This document shows positions 1 to 13,402 of a stretch of 64,000 nucleotides of DNA, one piece after another. Each line of letters opens with the position of its first letter. The first letter of the stretch is position 1. Under the pieces are notes generated by a model, which made no database searches, was not told the DNA's origin, and saw nothing but the letters and a program-made list of their open reading frames with translations. Origin of the DNA: Macropodus opercularis (lineage: Eukaryota > Chordata > Actinopteri > Anabantiformes > Osphronemidae); contig CM061091.1 in NCBI GenBank assembly GCA_030770545.1, forward strand, positions 14,688,501 to 14,752,500, written 5' to 3'. The position numbers and the translations under genes are program-made.

Positions 1-445
1 GGAATGCGACGGATAATGACGGCTTATTGTTAATTAAAATGTCCTAATCAGCAGGAAATGAAATTTTGTGAAAACTGTTTTGAGTATCAGCTTTTAATGA
101 TTTCATTTAAAGCGCAGGCATCAGTCCCCTGCAGCACAAAGAGGCTGCAACAATAAAAAGGAGACCAATTTTATTACAGAGCTGCAAGATTTCAAGTTGC
201 TGAACGAGGTTATGGGGAATAATTCACAATCTACCAGATATAATACAGGAATCTGGATTCTTTGAAATGAAATACAAGAATGAGCTTGTGTTTTATTGAT
301 TACTAGTCTGAGCTGGCTTGTTGATCAATATTTAAAAGATGAAGATGAATAAACACTTAGCCTAATAATATACCTAATACTGTAGCTGATAAAGCAAGAT
401 GCTTTATTGACATGAACAACTGAACAAAATGGCCGTGAGGAGAGG

Positions 446-448
<3 letters not shown>

Positions 449-480
<32 letters not shown>
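449..480. repeat. (GT)16 microsatellite
   Basis: Sixteen uninterrupted GT units lie in the galnt18 intron. It is likely polymorphic in length. Confidence 0.95.
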
Positions 481-482
<2 letters not shown>

Positions 483-2220
483 CTGCAGATTTGTCTTTGA
501 ACATGTGTTTTAAGCAGATTGGAAAGGGTTAAAATTCATGAGCACATGAACAAATAGTTTTAACACAGCAGTGACAAACATGTCGGCCAAGTATGAACCA
601 AGACAACAGTGGAGGCAGACGTGACGGGATTACTGAACCAAAACAAAAAGGACTTACAGCTTACAGTAGGTTCCTTCCTGTAAAACGTAAAGAGCTTCTT
701 AAAGGTTTGCCTGTTAACTGACTGTGACCTTCACGCAGCATTGAAAGGGTTTAATGGTTTCTAGACATCTGACGTTCACTAAATATTCAAATCTAAAGCT
801 CCTAAAATCTACCTGCTAATCACTACACAAACGCAGGTAGAGGTTGTCAGCTACTGTATTTCAGACCTTTAGGAAAGTGAATCTTTTCAGAGACTGTCCT
901 TCAGTGAAATACAGCTTTATACCGTAGGTCAGTTGCACCAGCAGCAAACCACAACTAATAAAGTTTGTTTGCTCCTTACATTCATCACAACACTGTTGAG
1001 TGAGATAGATGTAAAATAAACAATCATTAATAAGGACAAAAAGTTCTGAAAGGCCTTTAGTTATTCAGTAGACCTGAAGTAGTATGTTGTTGATTAATCA
1101 TAGAAACAGTTTCCTTTGTCCCTAAAGCTGCTGTTAGCGCAGGTTGGTGTTGTTTGGACAAGGCAACAGAGGAAACACATTCTGCTTAGTACGCGGTTTC
1201 AGTCTATAGTGTATATATGCACAGTAGACCTCAGACAAACAGAGCTGGAAAATAAAACGCTCTTGATAAGTATCACAAAGCAAACTCCCACGACTGTGAC
1301 GATAAACGGATGAATAAGGTTTGATAGTGTAATGTACAGTAATCCCATCAGACAACAACACTTGAGATAAAGCTGAGACAAGAAAAGCAAACGTAAAAAT
1401 GAGCAAACACGCCGTCGTCACACTCTAAAGACGGACAAACAGCAAAGCGATTCTGCCTTTGAATTATAGAGGCGACCTGTGCCACGAAGCACATTTCCAC
1501 CATTTTAGTGCCAGAATCCAGAAAGTTAGTCGAAACCACCTACAGCAGCAGCAGGACTGACAGGCAGCCCGCAAACAAGACTCTTGTGGCGATGTTAGTT
1601 CAAATCCCAGCAGCAAATAATCTTCTCTCTAACTTCTCAGCATTTACCAAAAGCAAAAACTGGAAAAAGAAGCAACACAGCGAGAGCAATCTCGTGTTTT
1701 ACAGCAGTGCCAATGACGCCAGTTAGAACGCTGTAAGAGCCAATGAGCGCGGTCGAATGTGGGGTTGCTTCATGCAGAATGCAGGAGGAAAGCGTACGAG
1801 CAGCGTTGCCACCACTACTGACATCTCAGCCCAGTCGCACGACAGCACTTTAGATGAGCCAAGTAGTATAAATGTTTAACCAGGTTGGTTGCAGAGTAAA
1901 CTGTTTTAAAAAATGGCCAAATCATAACAACCTGATTTCTACATGATTCGATCCTAAACTCAGCATTTGTCTCATAAACTTTACATACGGGCACTTGCAT
2001 ATTTCCTTGAGGCCAAACAAGCATATTGAATGTTCTTTTCTCATTAATGGTTGAATACAGACATCGAGTAGAAAGAATAATAAATACTGTGCTACGGTTT
2101 AAATCAATCACATAAAACAGAGGCCCAGGACTGTGTCACACCCACAGTGACCTTGCTGTTTAGAGAATGGTTTCCTCTGAAGATTTAGTCAACTAACCTT
2201 GTGCTAACTCAAGTAAAGCA

Positions 2221-2400
2221 CAGCCGAACACCTGAGGCGAAACGCGTGCGTACGTACGTGTGCAGAGAGGGGAAGTATTCCCTGAGCTTCCACGCAGCGC
2301 TCCGGGCGTGTGTGCAGCGCAGCACGAAGCGTGCACAGCAAGACAACTGTCTGCTTCCACAGGCACCGGGAGGAGACGGAGACAACGCATCGCTACGCAA
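2221..2400. promoter_or_regulatory. CpG-rich block inside galnt18 intron 1
   Basis: I count 19 CpG dinucleotides in these 180 bases, far above the surrounding AT-rich intron. On the minus strand a donor-like AAG/GTTAGT follows at about 2190-2198. An alternative galnt18 first exon or another promoter is possible, but there is no coding homology. This is an inference from composition only. Confidence 0.3.
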
Positions 2401-3003
2401 CATGCACACAGGCAGTAAAGGTCACTGAGAAAATTAACCAAGACGAAACAAAAAGCGAAACTTTACCGTAAAACAGGAACGATGGGCTTCGTGGTCCTAC
2501 AGTACAACGAACTTCCTTTACAGATTGTATTATAAATTATTAAACTGGATCCTATTAAAGATAGTTCACAGTGGTGAAGCCGCCCACTTTATCAAATGAT
2601 GCTCCTGCCTGTGGAGTGGAACTGTTTTAAATTTCAAAACTAGAGTCATTATCGCTTTGGACGCCCCACAGATAACTCTCCTCTCTGTAACAATAACTCA
2701 CCGTGGTGCTGATGTAGATTCAGATAAACACGCTTTCCAGACTTTACAATAAGTTGTGTTCTGGGAGCAAAAGATGTTCTGGTTGTTTCACAGCGGTTTT
2801 ACTGTATCTAAAAACCAAGCGTGGTGATCAATACTGCGTTAATGCAGCTGTTTTCAGGCTTTTGATTGGTCAACACGGTTTCATTCTGTCATTCTGTCTG
2901 AGACATGTGTTTTTGGGCTTTCGTGTGATCGAGCATTGATCTTTTTTAGAAAAGTGCTTGTGCGGACAAGGTTTTTCATCACAGTCGTGATGATTTAGTA
3001 CCA

Positions 3004-3021
3004 GTGTGTGTGTGTGTGTGT
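3004..3021. repeat. (GT)9 microsatellite
   Basis: Nine perfect GT units followed by TTTTGCAG. The pattern resembles a splice acceptor, but no recognisable exon follows. Confidence 0.9.
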
Positions 3022-6000
3022 TTTGCAGAGCAGCACCTTCCTCCTATATTGGATGGGTTTGGTGGCCATTGCTCTGGAAATGAAAGATGATGACAATGCT
3101 GACACACCTAGAAACAACTATCGTGCCTCATACATGCTGCAGACATACGCTGACACATTAGAAATGTTTAAATTGAAAATAAATCCCAAGATTACGTTCT
3201 GTGTTCTTTCCTAGCGAAGACGTTGCCGAATGCAGAAACAGAAAAGTTGCTCCTCCACTTGCGCTTGTGTTTGACTGGCAGCTGGAGCAGCCAGATACGT
3301 GAGCAGATACTTCGTTTTCTAGCCTTCATACTGATGTTCGGTTTCTCCTTCAGTCGGAAAGTTAAAGTGTTTGCTGTGTTGCGTAGCAGGCTGCTGCTCA
3401 CTGTGTCCGTCTGCCATGTTTTGACAGATTACTTTACTCCTCATCTTGTGTTACATCAGTAAAAGTCTGAGCTGTGGGCAAAACAAAGATCTAAATAAAA
3501 AATAAACTAGGTAATTAAACCATATGTTCCGACTTACTGTCGTAGTGAAAATGATCAAGCTTCAAATTAAAAGTGACGTGAATACAGTTTAAATCAGACT
3601 ATCCCTGTTTGACCTTGATAAGAAGATAAGCATTTAGAAATTAGGTTTTAGTTCTTCTCTTCAGCTGATTATTATCTGTAAATAACCTCCAATTAAATCA
3701 AACTGTACCTTCAGCCATTGTGTCCTGTTAGATTGAACATAACAAGAGCAGAGCATGAAGTCAGAACATCAAACGCTGTGGCGCAGTCAAAATATTCATT
3801 GTGTATTCGCTCTGACAACCACTGAGAGGGAGGAGAAGACAAAAACTCCAGTCTGTGAGAAACAGATCTCATCATCTACATGAAAATGTCAGGACACGGC
3901 AATGTTTCTACACTTTCATATCAAAGCAGCTGTCAGCAAAACAAGATCAAGTATTTTGAAAACTTTCCACGTTCGAGTAAGTTCTGATAGCAGTGCAGAA
4001 AATCCCCTGCACGCTACAGTCACACGTATCCTTTTTTCCTTAAATGCATTTGTTGCAGAGCAGCTCAAGACGTCTCAATAGCAGCTTTAGCGGTGGATGT
4101 TTGAGCTTGTTTCACCCTCGGAAAGTTGTAAAGAATAAATAAAATCTTACTGATGATGCTGATTTGGTTCTGTTTTTCCTCACCGTAATAATGTGTTCTA
4201 CATTATGGACTTTTTATATCAACAGCAACTCAGGTCACATAGTGTCTATTCTTGCTTTAGTCTAGACTGGATGGGAGCAGGTTCAGAGGCATGTTCAGTC
4301 TCTGGCTCTGTCTGGGTTTGGTAACACTATTAGAAGGTCAGTGGAGCTTTCAACTCTTTGTGATTGAACTTGTTTTTTTATCATTTTTGCTGCAGGTAAA
4401 GGGAAACGTTGCTGGTAACAGTAGCTGAATGACACACGATCATATGTTTTATTATCTCTGCATGAGCCGCCTTTAAGGATTAGAATCAGTGCCCTCAGAG
4501 AGCCAGACGGTGGGAGTCTCAGATCTTTAACCTTGACTGGTCCCTAGTCTAGATTAAAGGCTCAGGGGACTGGGCCTTAGGTGAAAGTCTTCTTCATACA
4601 CATACATTTATAGAAAAACTGTTTACGCAAGCGTTGTCTATTCTTGTTTTCGCTTTAAAGAGGACAATGCTGCAGGCCGCCTGGCAGCCAGTCAATCCCT
4701 CATAATATCACCACGCTCAATACAGTGGTGACGTAGCTGCGGGTTTGAGAAGAAGTCAATGCTGGCTGTGAGAGAAAGGCGTTAAATTACTCATGCGTCA
4801 CATGTTGCATAAGATTGCGACCTCTGTCCGTTTTGCCTCCAAATTCTCCGGAGCTCAGTCCAACCAAGGCCTCCTAACTTTCAGGACTTCAAGGATCTGC
4901 TGCTGGCAACTTAGTGCCAGATGCCGCAGGTGTAGTCCAAGCCTCAACAGGTCGGGGCCATTTTGGCAGCAAAAGGGGCACCAACACACACTGCAGTAGG
5001 CAGGTGGTCAGGAGGCGCCTCATCGGTGTATGTCGACTAATGAATCGTCAAGATTTAGGTAAACGGAGAAATGACAAAATAGGCTAAATACAGCAAAAGC
5101 GTCAGTATAGGCCACACGTCTGCTGTTTTGTTGGACTCTTAGCCCTTTTAGTGGAGGACTAAGAACAGCGCTCTGTACACCCTGAGCCCTAACCACACAC
5201 ATGCACAGTCGTGTAAAAGTGCATCACAAAGTATCGTAGATACTCAAAACAGCAGCCGATGCACATGGACACCGACCGGCTGTAGTTCGTACAGTGAAAT
5301 CACTTCTCTCCCACTAGAAACCCCCTCTGTCCTGATGGTAAATACAGCTAATAAGCAATTAGTCTGTTCGCTATAGGTACAGCACGGGCCCCTGTGTGTG
5401 AGGAGGGACAATCTCTCATTAGGACACATCAGTAGCCGCCACGTCACTCTGACATTTCCCTCTTTAAAGAAGAAAGGGGCGTGTAGCTTTATCTTTCCCT
5501 TTGTTTATTCCCTAGATGAGATATGCAGTGGCAGAATTTAGGAGGAGGGTCGTGTTTACTTGCAGCGGCCTTTGTCATCTCTGCCCCTTTTGTTCGTTTC
5601 TCCTCATTAAAGCGCTGAAATCACTCGTGCCCTTCAGGAGCGCACAAAGGCGTCCTTTGTGCTTTTTCATCCTTTAGGAGAGAAATTCAATGTCATTAAC
5701 GCCAACAAGTTCTGAGCATCTAGCCGCAGCATTTTCTTCTTCTTCTGCAGGAGAAGAACAGCAGATAATGAAGAACAGCGTTGGCATTATTTCATACCGA
5801 GCTCTGGACGTTTGCGCCAGTGCCACATTTCTTATTCCCACTGTTCGGCTTGAAAAGCTGCATTTGTCATTCCATTACATTCAGTCATCTGAGATGCCTT
5901 TTCCACAACCTCCAATCACATCTGACACCCTCAGAACTCAGTCTGTGAAAAAGTGCTTCTTCACTGTATCTATTCAATTTCGATCTTATAAGTTATATCG

Positions 6001-8771
6001 AGTATGTGCCCTGCATTTAACACCGTTTGTCCTCAACGGGTGGTTGTTTCCTTTATATATGTGTCACAAACGCACTCGTCACGGCTTCATATAAATAAAA
6101 AATATTACAGCGTTCAAGCCAGGGAAGAAAAATGAAGTGATGTGACCCTAGGCACAGAAAGTGCCATGTGAAGAATACCAGTCCTACACCCATCTCTCTT
6201 TCTGAGCCAGTACCAATTATTCACTGCCAATGATGTTTTAAAGTATCTCCTGGAATCTTTCAACCAAGACCTATTTTTCTCCCATTTTCCATCAAACCAA
6301 TTTACTGCTTATGAGACAGAACTGTCAGAGCGTATAACAGCACAATAGGACTGTAAGGGAGTCACACAACCTGAACAGTGAGAAACAGTTCAATCAAGAA
6401 GAAATTGCAAACAATTAAGTTTTGAATAAGGAGAGAAAAACTGAAATTGCCCTGAACGGTGAAAACAGTCGCTAAAAAGTCACAGAAGCAAAGAAGGTGC
6501 AACAAAAAGCAGGAGTGAAATTTCAGCATCCTCGTGAAGCAAAGCGACACGACCTCTTTGTTTAGACTCAGAGTGCAGCTGATCACAACTAGTGGGAAAA
6601 CTCACCACATCACCAATACGTGTACGAAACGCAATCTGTTCAACAGTTGACACGTGAACCACAGAATGGTTAAAATTAATCCAACGCCCTGTCTGGGAAC
6701 TTTGTGCCAATCAGTCTGATGGATGATGAGATATTTTTGTATTACTATTTTTAGTCTTATTTTAAGTTTTGTTCAGAATCCGTTTCCTCCCCCGTTGTAT
6801 TAGAAAAAAATGGCTCTTAAAAGATCATGGCAAGAACAGCACATTTACAAAGCAAAAAAAAAAATTAAAGGGGTTGTTACATTATTATATTTTATTTCAT
6901 CTATGGTATTACAGAAGCACTGGAAGAACTCTACTGAGAGGCAGCTGAACTCTCACAGTTTATTTTCTTCAATATTTTACTGTTTGATGCCTGCCTGCCG
7001 TAGCAGGGAAAATAATTCTCGCCAAGCTGTTAGAAAAACTGTTCACCTACATGGGAACGCTCCGCGAAGACATTTTTTTAATGAATAGGGAAAGATCTTA
7101 AGGTTTGTGAAGGTTTCTGACGCACTGTGTTTAATATTTCACTGACAAGTAGTAACAGAAGCTTTAAAACAGCGTACAGTGTCTTTTTCTTACACTCTGC
7201 AAGTCTCGGCTCTGCATTAATGAAGTCTACGTGGATTTGGATGGCAGACAGACAGACAGTGTTTTATTCTATGTTTTGTTTTTGATCGTGGCCTCTGTTG
7301 CTGGTTGGTATGAGGCGCGTATTCATTATTCAGGTGGAGATCTTGAGGAGTTTGGAGGGAAACGAGGTGCAGGTCACTCAACAAGCTGAGTTATCACGAG
7401 CATCTGCCTTCAAAGAGCTGCTCCTCATCTCCTGAGGTTTGAGCTGAGAATTTGGCTGTGACTCGCCTGTGATTGAGACGCTGACACACAGTACACAGTG
7501 TACAGAAATGAAACATTCACACTCGTCGCGCGGTGAGTGGGAAGTTAAAACGGCAATGTTTAATCATGCTGTTTCGTGTTTGGAACATAATTAGTCAGCT
7601 GCAATTATTGAGCTGCTCTAACTCAACGTGTTTACAAGATTATTTCTTCCGTAACGTGATTTGTAGAAATCTAATTCCCCCCATTCTTCCTGCCACATCT
7701 ACCGTGTGCATTTGTGGAACCAGCTCCTGACACCACACATGCACAGACTCACAGTAGATGCAAAAGCGTTTCAGTTCCCTCTGAGTGACCTTGTTTCAGT
7801 TAAAATTAAAAATACGGTCCAGATGTTTGTGGCGCTTAAAATGGTGAGTGTGTGTCTGATAGGCCCCAAATTTCCCCAAATGCATTGACCCAGTGCAGAC
7901 AAAGTTAGTTTCTCTGTAGCAAAAACAGGAGGGAGACATTTCTGCAACCCAGCCTGTTGTGAGACATGAAAGCCAGTGTTGTGAGATGAAATCTGTGGTA
8001 ATAGTGACATTATTTTGGGTAGAAGCACTGACAAGAAAGTGAAATGAGAGAAAATAAGATAAATGCAGGGGAGTGAAACCGGCCTCATGGTGACAAATGT
8101 TGGTTGAGCTCTTAGGGTTTAATATAACAGACCATCCGTTATCAACACCTACGAATACGCCAAAGGGCCCCACAACGATATCAATCATCACTCTGCATCT
8201 CTGCTCAGAAGAGGAGAAGCGACCAGCAGGTCAAGCTGCAGACACTTTGGAGGAACGATAAGACAAACTTGAAATAACGTTGTCAAGCCCGGGAGGGACA
8301 CGAAATTTAGACAAAGTACATAAACATGCTAAGGCTGAGTTTTATGTGGAGCCTAAAAGATACAAAGTTGTGCTGCGCCTCATTATTGAGCATTTGAGCC
8401 ATGACAACAAGCATGAATCTACTGGCCAGCAGAGCGGGGACGTCCGAGCTGACGTACAGTAATGGACCCTTGAACAGCTCGTTCGTGTCTGAACTGGGCG
8501 ATGAAAAGCCACACAGTCACAAAAACACTATGAGACGTTAGACTGTTTGTTTTAATGCTCTTTCACTTGTTTTCCAGCCACTCACACAAATTCACACAAA
8601 TCTACGCTGAGATCCAATTTAAGAAGCTTGAGATCGGCTCCACATTTGTTTGCGGCTGCACTGGGCTCCTGTTTTGCAGCATTTTACAGTTTATGAAGAT
8701 GAATCCAATGTTTTTCCTCGCTGATGCCACACATGGGCTGTGCTTCAGTCAGTGTCCCTACATGTTGTTTG

Positions 8772-8775
<4 letters not shown>

Positions 8776-8802
<27 letters not shown>
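8776..8802. repeat. (TGC)9 trinucleotide repeat
   Basis: Nine perfect TGC units. In one frame they would read as poly-alanine, but the surrounding reading frame is not recognisable as a gene, so this is most likely an intronic microsatellite. Confidence 0.9.
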
Positions 8803-9391
8803 GGAGACTTTAATGAGCCCTTTGAGGATTCTTTTTAAAATCTCATCTGTGTTTTCGCCCTCTCTCTCTGTCTCTTGCTCTGTGTTATCACTTTCATGTA
8901 GAAATAAACATGACAACCTTTAAATTAGGACCTGTGGAAATCAAAGACAGTGTCACAGACCAGAGATTCACAAACCACCTCCAAACGTAATGTAGACATT
9001 TAATGGGGCAAAGCTCTTGGTTCAGCCGTGTTTTTCTTTGAGTCAAAGAAAACAAACAGGTTTTAATTTTACTTCAACAGTCGCCAAACTCGCTCCGTTT
9101 ACTCGGTCTGTTTTCCGCACAGGGTGCAGACGTCAATAAATCAGATGGGCCTGTGATTGGCCAGAAAACTCCTTGCAAAGAGCAATTTTACAACAATGCT
9201 CCAGTGCTGATGGATCTGTCAATGTCTGTGTAACTATGCATCGCTGATTTGTTTGTGAAGAAAGGTAAGAATCTCAGCACATAGCCCAAAAAAAGCGCCA
9301 AAGCTACAAAACTCTGCACTTACTTTTAAGCCAATAAGACGAAGATGTTGCCACAGTGATACAATACTGAGAAATACAAAAGATTAAGTGT

Positions 9392-9408
9392 AAAAAAAAA
9401 AAAAAAAA
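9392..9408. repeat. A17 homopolymer
   Basis: A run of 17 adenines. It could be the tail of an old retroposed copy, but the preceding bases match no element I recognise. Confidence 0.85.
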
Positions 9409-11908
9409 CTACAAAGAAACAGTAAAACGAGATACAGGGAAGATGCATTTTATTATCATAGGTGTCGTTAAGCTCACACAAAAAATTAACAGCCCAGATG
9501 CTACGATGAACTGGCGCGTTCATTCATGAGGAAGTGGAGAAAAACAGCCTCAGGCGCTCTGCATTTGCAAGAGCAGCTGGCTAAATGTGTTTCACCTTTA
9601 ACATCAGCTGTTAAGGGTGAAGAAACAAGCTAAAGGCCAGTAATGAGGCTTATCAGGCCTGGAAAAAAGCGCCCACAACAAGGAGAACGCTGCAAATGCA
9701 ACACAAAGAATGTGCATCTGCAAAAAAACAAAACATTACTCATCACACTTTTTTGAGTTTCCTATTCAGCGGCAGAAGAAGTGAAGGTGTTTTCTTAGAA
9801 AATGTTCACGGAAATTAAAATTATGCAGTAGCTCGTGTGCATTTATTTATGATTTATAAAATATTATATTCATTTTTCAAAATAGAACAACACAATTTCT
9901 GGATAGAAGAGATCTGAGAGCTGGTGTTGCTAGGAGACATGTTGTAACTATCGGGGAGTGCTGCCGAGAGGAACATGTCATGTCCCTGTATATCATATAA
10001 ACATTGAGATAAAGTTTCTTTTCTCCTCTAGCACAAAGCCCACAAAGTGCTGGTTCTGTGCCCGTCACAGCATCCAGCATCTGGGAGGCCTGAATGATGC
10101 TCAATTTGTGTCGCACATAGAGAGTAGAGGATGATTTAGAACGAGCACTGAGAATAAATATACTGATTTTCATTGCTTCCCCCGGAGAGAATATGAGCAC
10201 ATAACACATAAACCATAGTTTAGCATTGCCCTGATTGCAGGTGCAGGTGAATGGCAAGCTGCATCAGAAGCCAACCAAACCGTCGCCTAACCAATAAACA
10301 CAGGAGCAAACTGGTAGCATTTCAACCAGTAAAGCCACAGAAATCACTGTGAAGTTCAGTCGGTCCATGTTTTCAACCGAGCCTCTGGCAGAACAACCTA
10401 GAGAAGGTTTAGCTGCTCTGTGTACAGTCAGCACATTAGAGACATGCTCTTACTGCACATTAAACACCTCATTGTTGTCATGACTGCTTCAGAACGTACA
10501 GACCTATGGAGAAACGTATCCAGCATCAGCTCCAACAACAATGCAATGGTTATACTGTATAATTATCTCCAAAACTCTGTGCTGGGTCGCAAGGAGCGAA
10601 GCAGCCTGGCGCTTATCAGTGCACAGCAGATGCCCCGCAGATGCACATGACAGGGGAGGTTTTGCACAGTCTTGGTTTGAACCTCGGGCCAAGCGGACTG
10701 GCCGGCTGCTGAGGGCTGCACTAGGCCGACGGAGCACTGCCTGGTGGCTGCGCCCTGCTGCCACGGTTTGTCAGGAGATCCAAAAGCATTTAGAGCACGG
10801 TCTTATGAGAGAGACTCAGTTGAGATATCGACATTAAATCAATACGAATGGTGCTGTAGGATACCGTTTATTCACCGTACAGCACACCGACACAAATAAA
10901 GGCATCTTCCTTCAGAGGGCTACAGATGGCAAAGTCTGCTGAAGAAATCATTCTGGGGTGGTGATGAACCAACTGTTGTTCTCCTCAGCGGACGATTCAG
11001 CGGGGACATCCCCATGCAAACAGAAACCGAACGGTGAACGGCGTCTTTGGGGAGCATGTGTAATGACTTCATTTCTGCTCTGTATCACATGCTTAAAATG
11101 GACTGGAACTATTTTTATGCTCAGAATTTGCATTGCAGAGGATTCTAGGAGTCTTTGATGGTTTGCACTGTGCACGCCAGGATCAAGCGCAGACAGGTGA
11201 TGCTGGAGCTCAGCTTTAGGCATCGGCTCAATAATACAATCCTGAATCAGTTGACATTTCTAAGTAGAATTCGTTTAAAGCAGCGGGGGGTTCAGAAACA
11301 ATAAAAATGGCAGTGTGTGTGTTCCCAGTCTATCTCTGTTCTTTTACTATAATTTGGTTTGTCTTCAGTTTTCAGCTTCTTACCTCTACGTTGTTCTATC
11401 CTTTACGTTAATAGAAAATGGCTCTTTTTCAGTGCAAATATCATTTTTTTGTTCTGTTCTATTGCTTTTGTTTGTTCTGAAAAGTGTCTTGGGATTCAGT
11501 GAAACTGTGTTTATTATCAAAGAATATGATGAGCATTAGTACTATTAAATATATGATGAGTTAAATGCCAGATAAAAGTTCCTGGAGCCAAAATGAAATA
11601 CTGAAACAGAAAGTGCTTCTCGAGAGACAGGAACCAGGCAAAACTTACAGCATTAATTCATTTACAAGATGGTTCCATGATGTTTTGTCAAGTGAAAAAT
11701 CATTTAACAGATACTCATCTCAGTTCCAATTACATCTCTAAACCTTAGCAAACAGGCCAGAGGCAGCTGAAGACAGACTCGTCCTCATAGCGTAAGTCAC
11801 GAGGGATGAGCTGATGTGGGAAATGTCATTTCATCACATTTGCCAGAAACTTGTTTAAAAGTTTCTTTTAAATGCATATTCTTCCATCAGTGCTATTCCC
11901 TAAAAAGA

Positions 11909-11940
11909 TGATAATGATTATTATTATAATTATTATTATT
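11909..11940. repeat. Imperfect ATT/ATA microsatellite
   Basis: An interrupted run of ATT and ATA units in intronic DNA. No further role is visible. Confidence 0.75.
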
Positions 11941-13394
11941 AAGACGGGGACACACACTGGATTAAAAGCATGGTTTAGTACATGCAATATTAAAAACACC
12001 TACCTAACCTTCCCTGGAGAAATCCTGTAAATCCTGTCTTTTTTAAACCGATTACAAATCCAGCAGATTAGCACAGGATGAACAGAGCACAGACAACCTC
12101 TGCGATTATTACAAATCGCAGGACGACACCAAGTAATTCTTGTCTTGAACGAACCGAGCTTAGCTGCAAAGCTTTAAAGAAAAACATTTACATAGGTGAT
12201 GTGTTTGAGGAGGCTCGGACGTCGGTGGTAACGACCAAGCCATCTGATTTTGATTTCGTTTTGAGAGGCTGTAGCTCATCGGTGAAATTCTGTGTGGCAG
12301 ATAACCACAGTTTCAGCTTCATCTGGATCAGCGATGGATTAAGGATGAGTGAAGGTTGGGAAAATGGATTTTGATAGAAGATCTCAATTATAGTTGGCTT
12401 TGATGAATCACATTTCAAGGCCAAAGTAATTCACTTCTGTCTTGTCGTGCCTCACCCTGTGATCCTTTCCTCTCCATCTATAACCTCAGTAAAACCCAAC
12501 CCAAGTAAAGATTGCAGCTTCTGTCTAATGCATCAAGCTGTTCCTGCTAACACAACTGTGTAGTAAAGTTTAAAAGATTAGTTAAGAGAATCCATTCCAC
12601 TGCAACATCCATTCATTTCCACACTGCTCTACTCTATACAGCCCATATATTGCGTTGCTGTGTCATTGTACTTTACGTTTTTGGCACAAAAATGGTCACA
12701 TTAACTTTTAATTTCTGCAGAAATATACAGCTTTCCTTTCCCAAACACGCCACTAACTCCTGCTATCAAACAGATGTGAAGACGTGAGTCAAAAGTCCAA
12801 AGAGGCATAATTCAGCAAACAGTCATGAAGACAGGAGATGAAACATTTCGATCATAATGGCACGTTGTGTTTGAACCAGAGTGCACTCACTCTGTGCCAT
12901 TAATTATAAAAAGAAAGTGCAGCAGAGGAGTGAGGAAAGAAAATATCCGCTGACAAATCTTGAAAGCATGGAGCAACTAAACACAACTAAAGCACAACTG
13001 TAGAGTCACGATAGGTGAGGTTTTTTTAGAGGTGTAAAGATGCTAATTATGACGAAAAACAACTACAATAGGTGGTGTTTCCAAGGATGTCTTCAAATGG
13101 AGATTTACAGTCTACATTATAGACAATCTAACAAACTGTCCATTCTAAAGTAAAATATTTCCTTCAGGAATGTGACTTTGGTTTTTTAGGCCCACAGCAG
13201 AACGTCGGGACAAAAGGCAACACGTTCAGTGCATGGGTGCGTTTGGAGCCAGAAATAAAAACTGCTCCACTAACCACTGGAGTCACAGGACGCGAGTCTC
13301 AGTGACGCTCCGGGAGCTGAAGGAGAGCTCTCACTGTACGTCCTGGGAGGAGGATGCCCTCTGTGAGGCCGCTGGACCCAGGCGTCACGTTTTC

Positions 13395-13402
13395 TGACGT
13401 CA
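13395..13402. promoter_or_regulatory. Full CRE palindrome TGACGTCA in galnt18 intron 1
   Basis: A perfect cAMP response element lies in a locally CpG-rich stretch of about 13200-13440. CREB/ATF factors bind this site in other genes. Whether it is used here is unknown. Confidence 0.35.
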
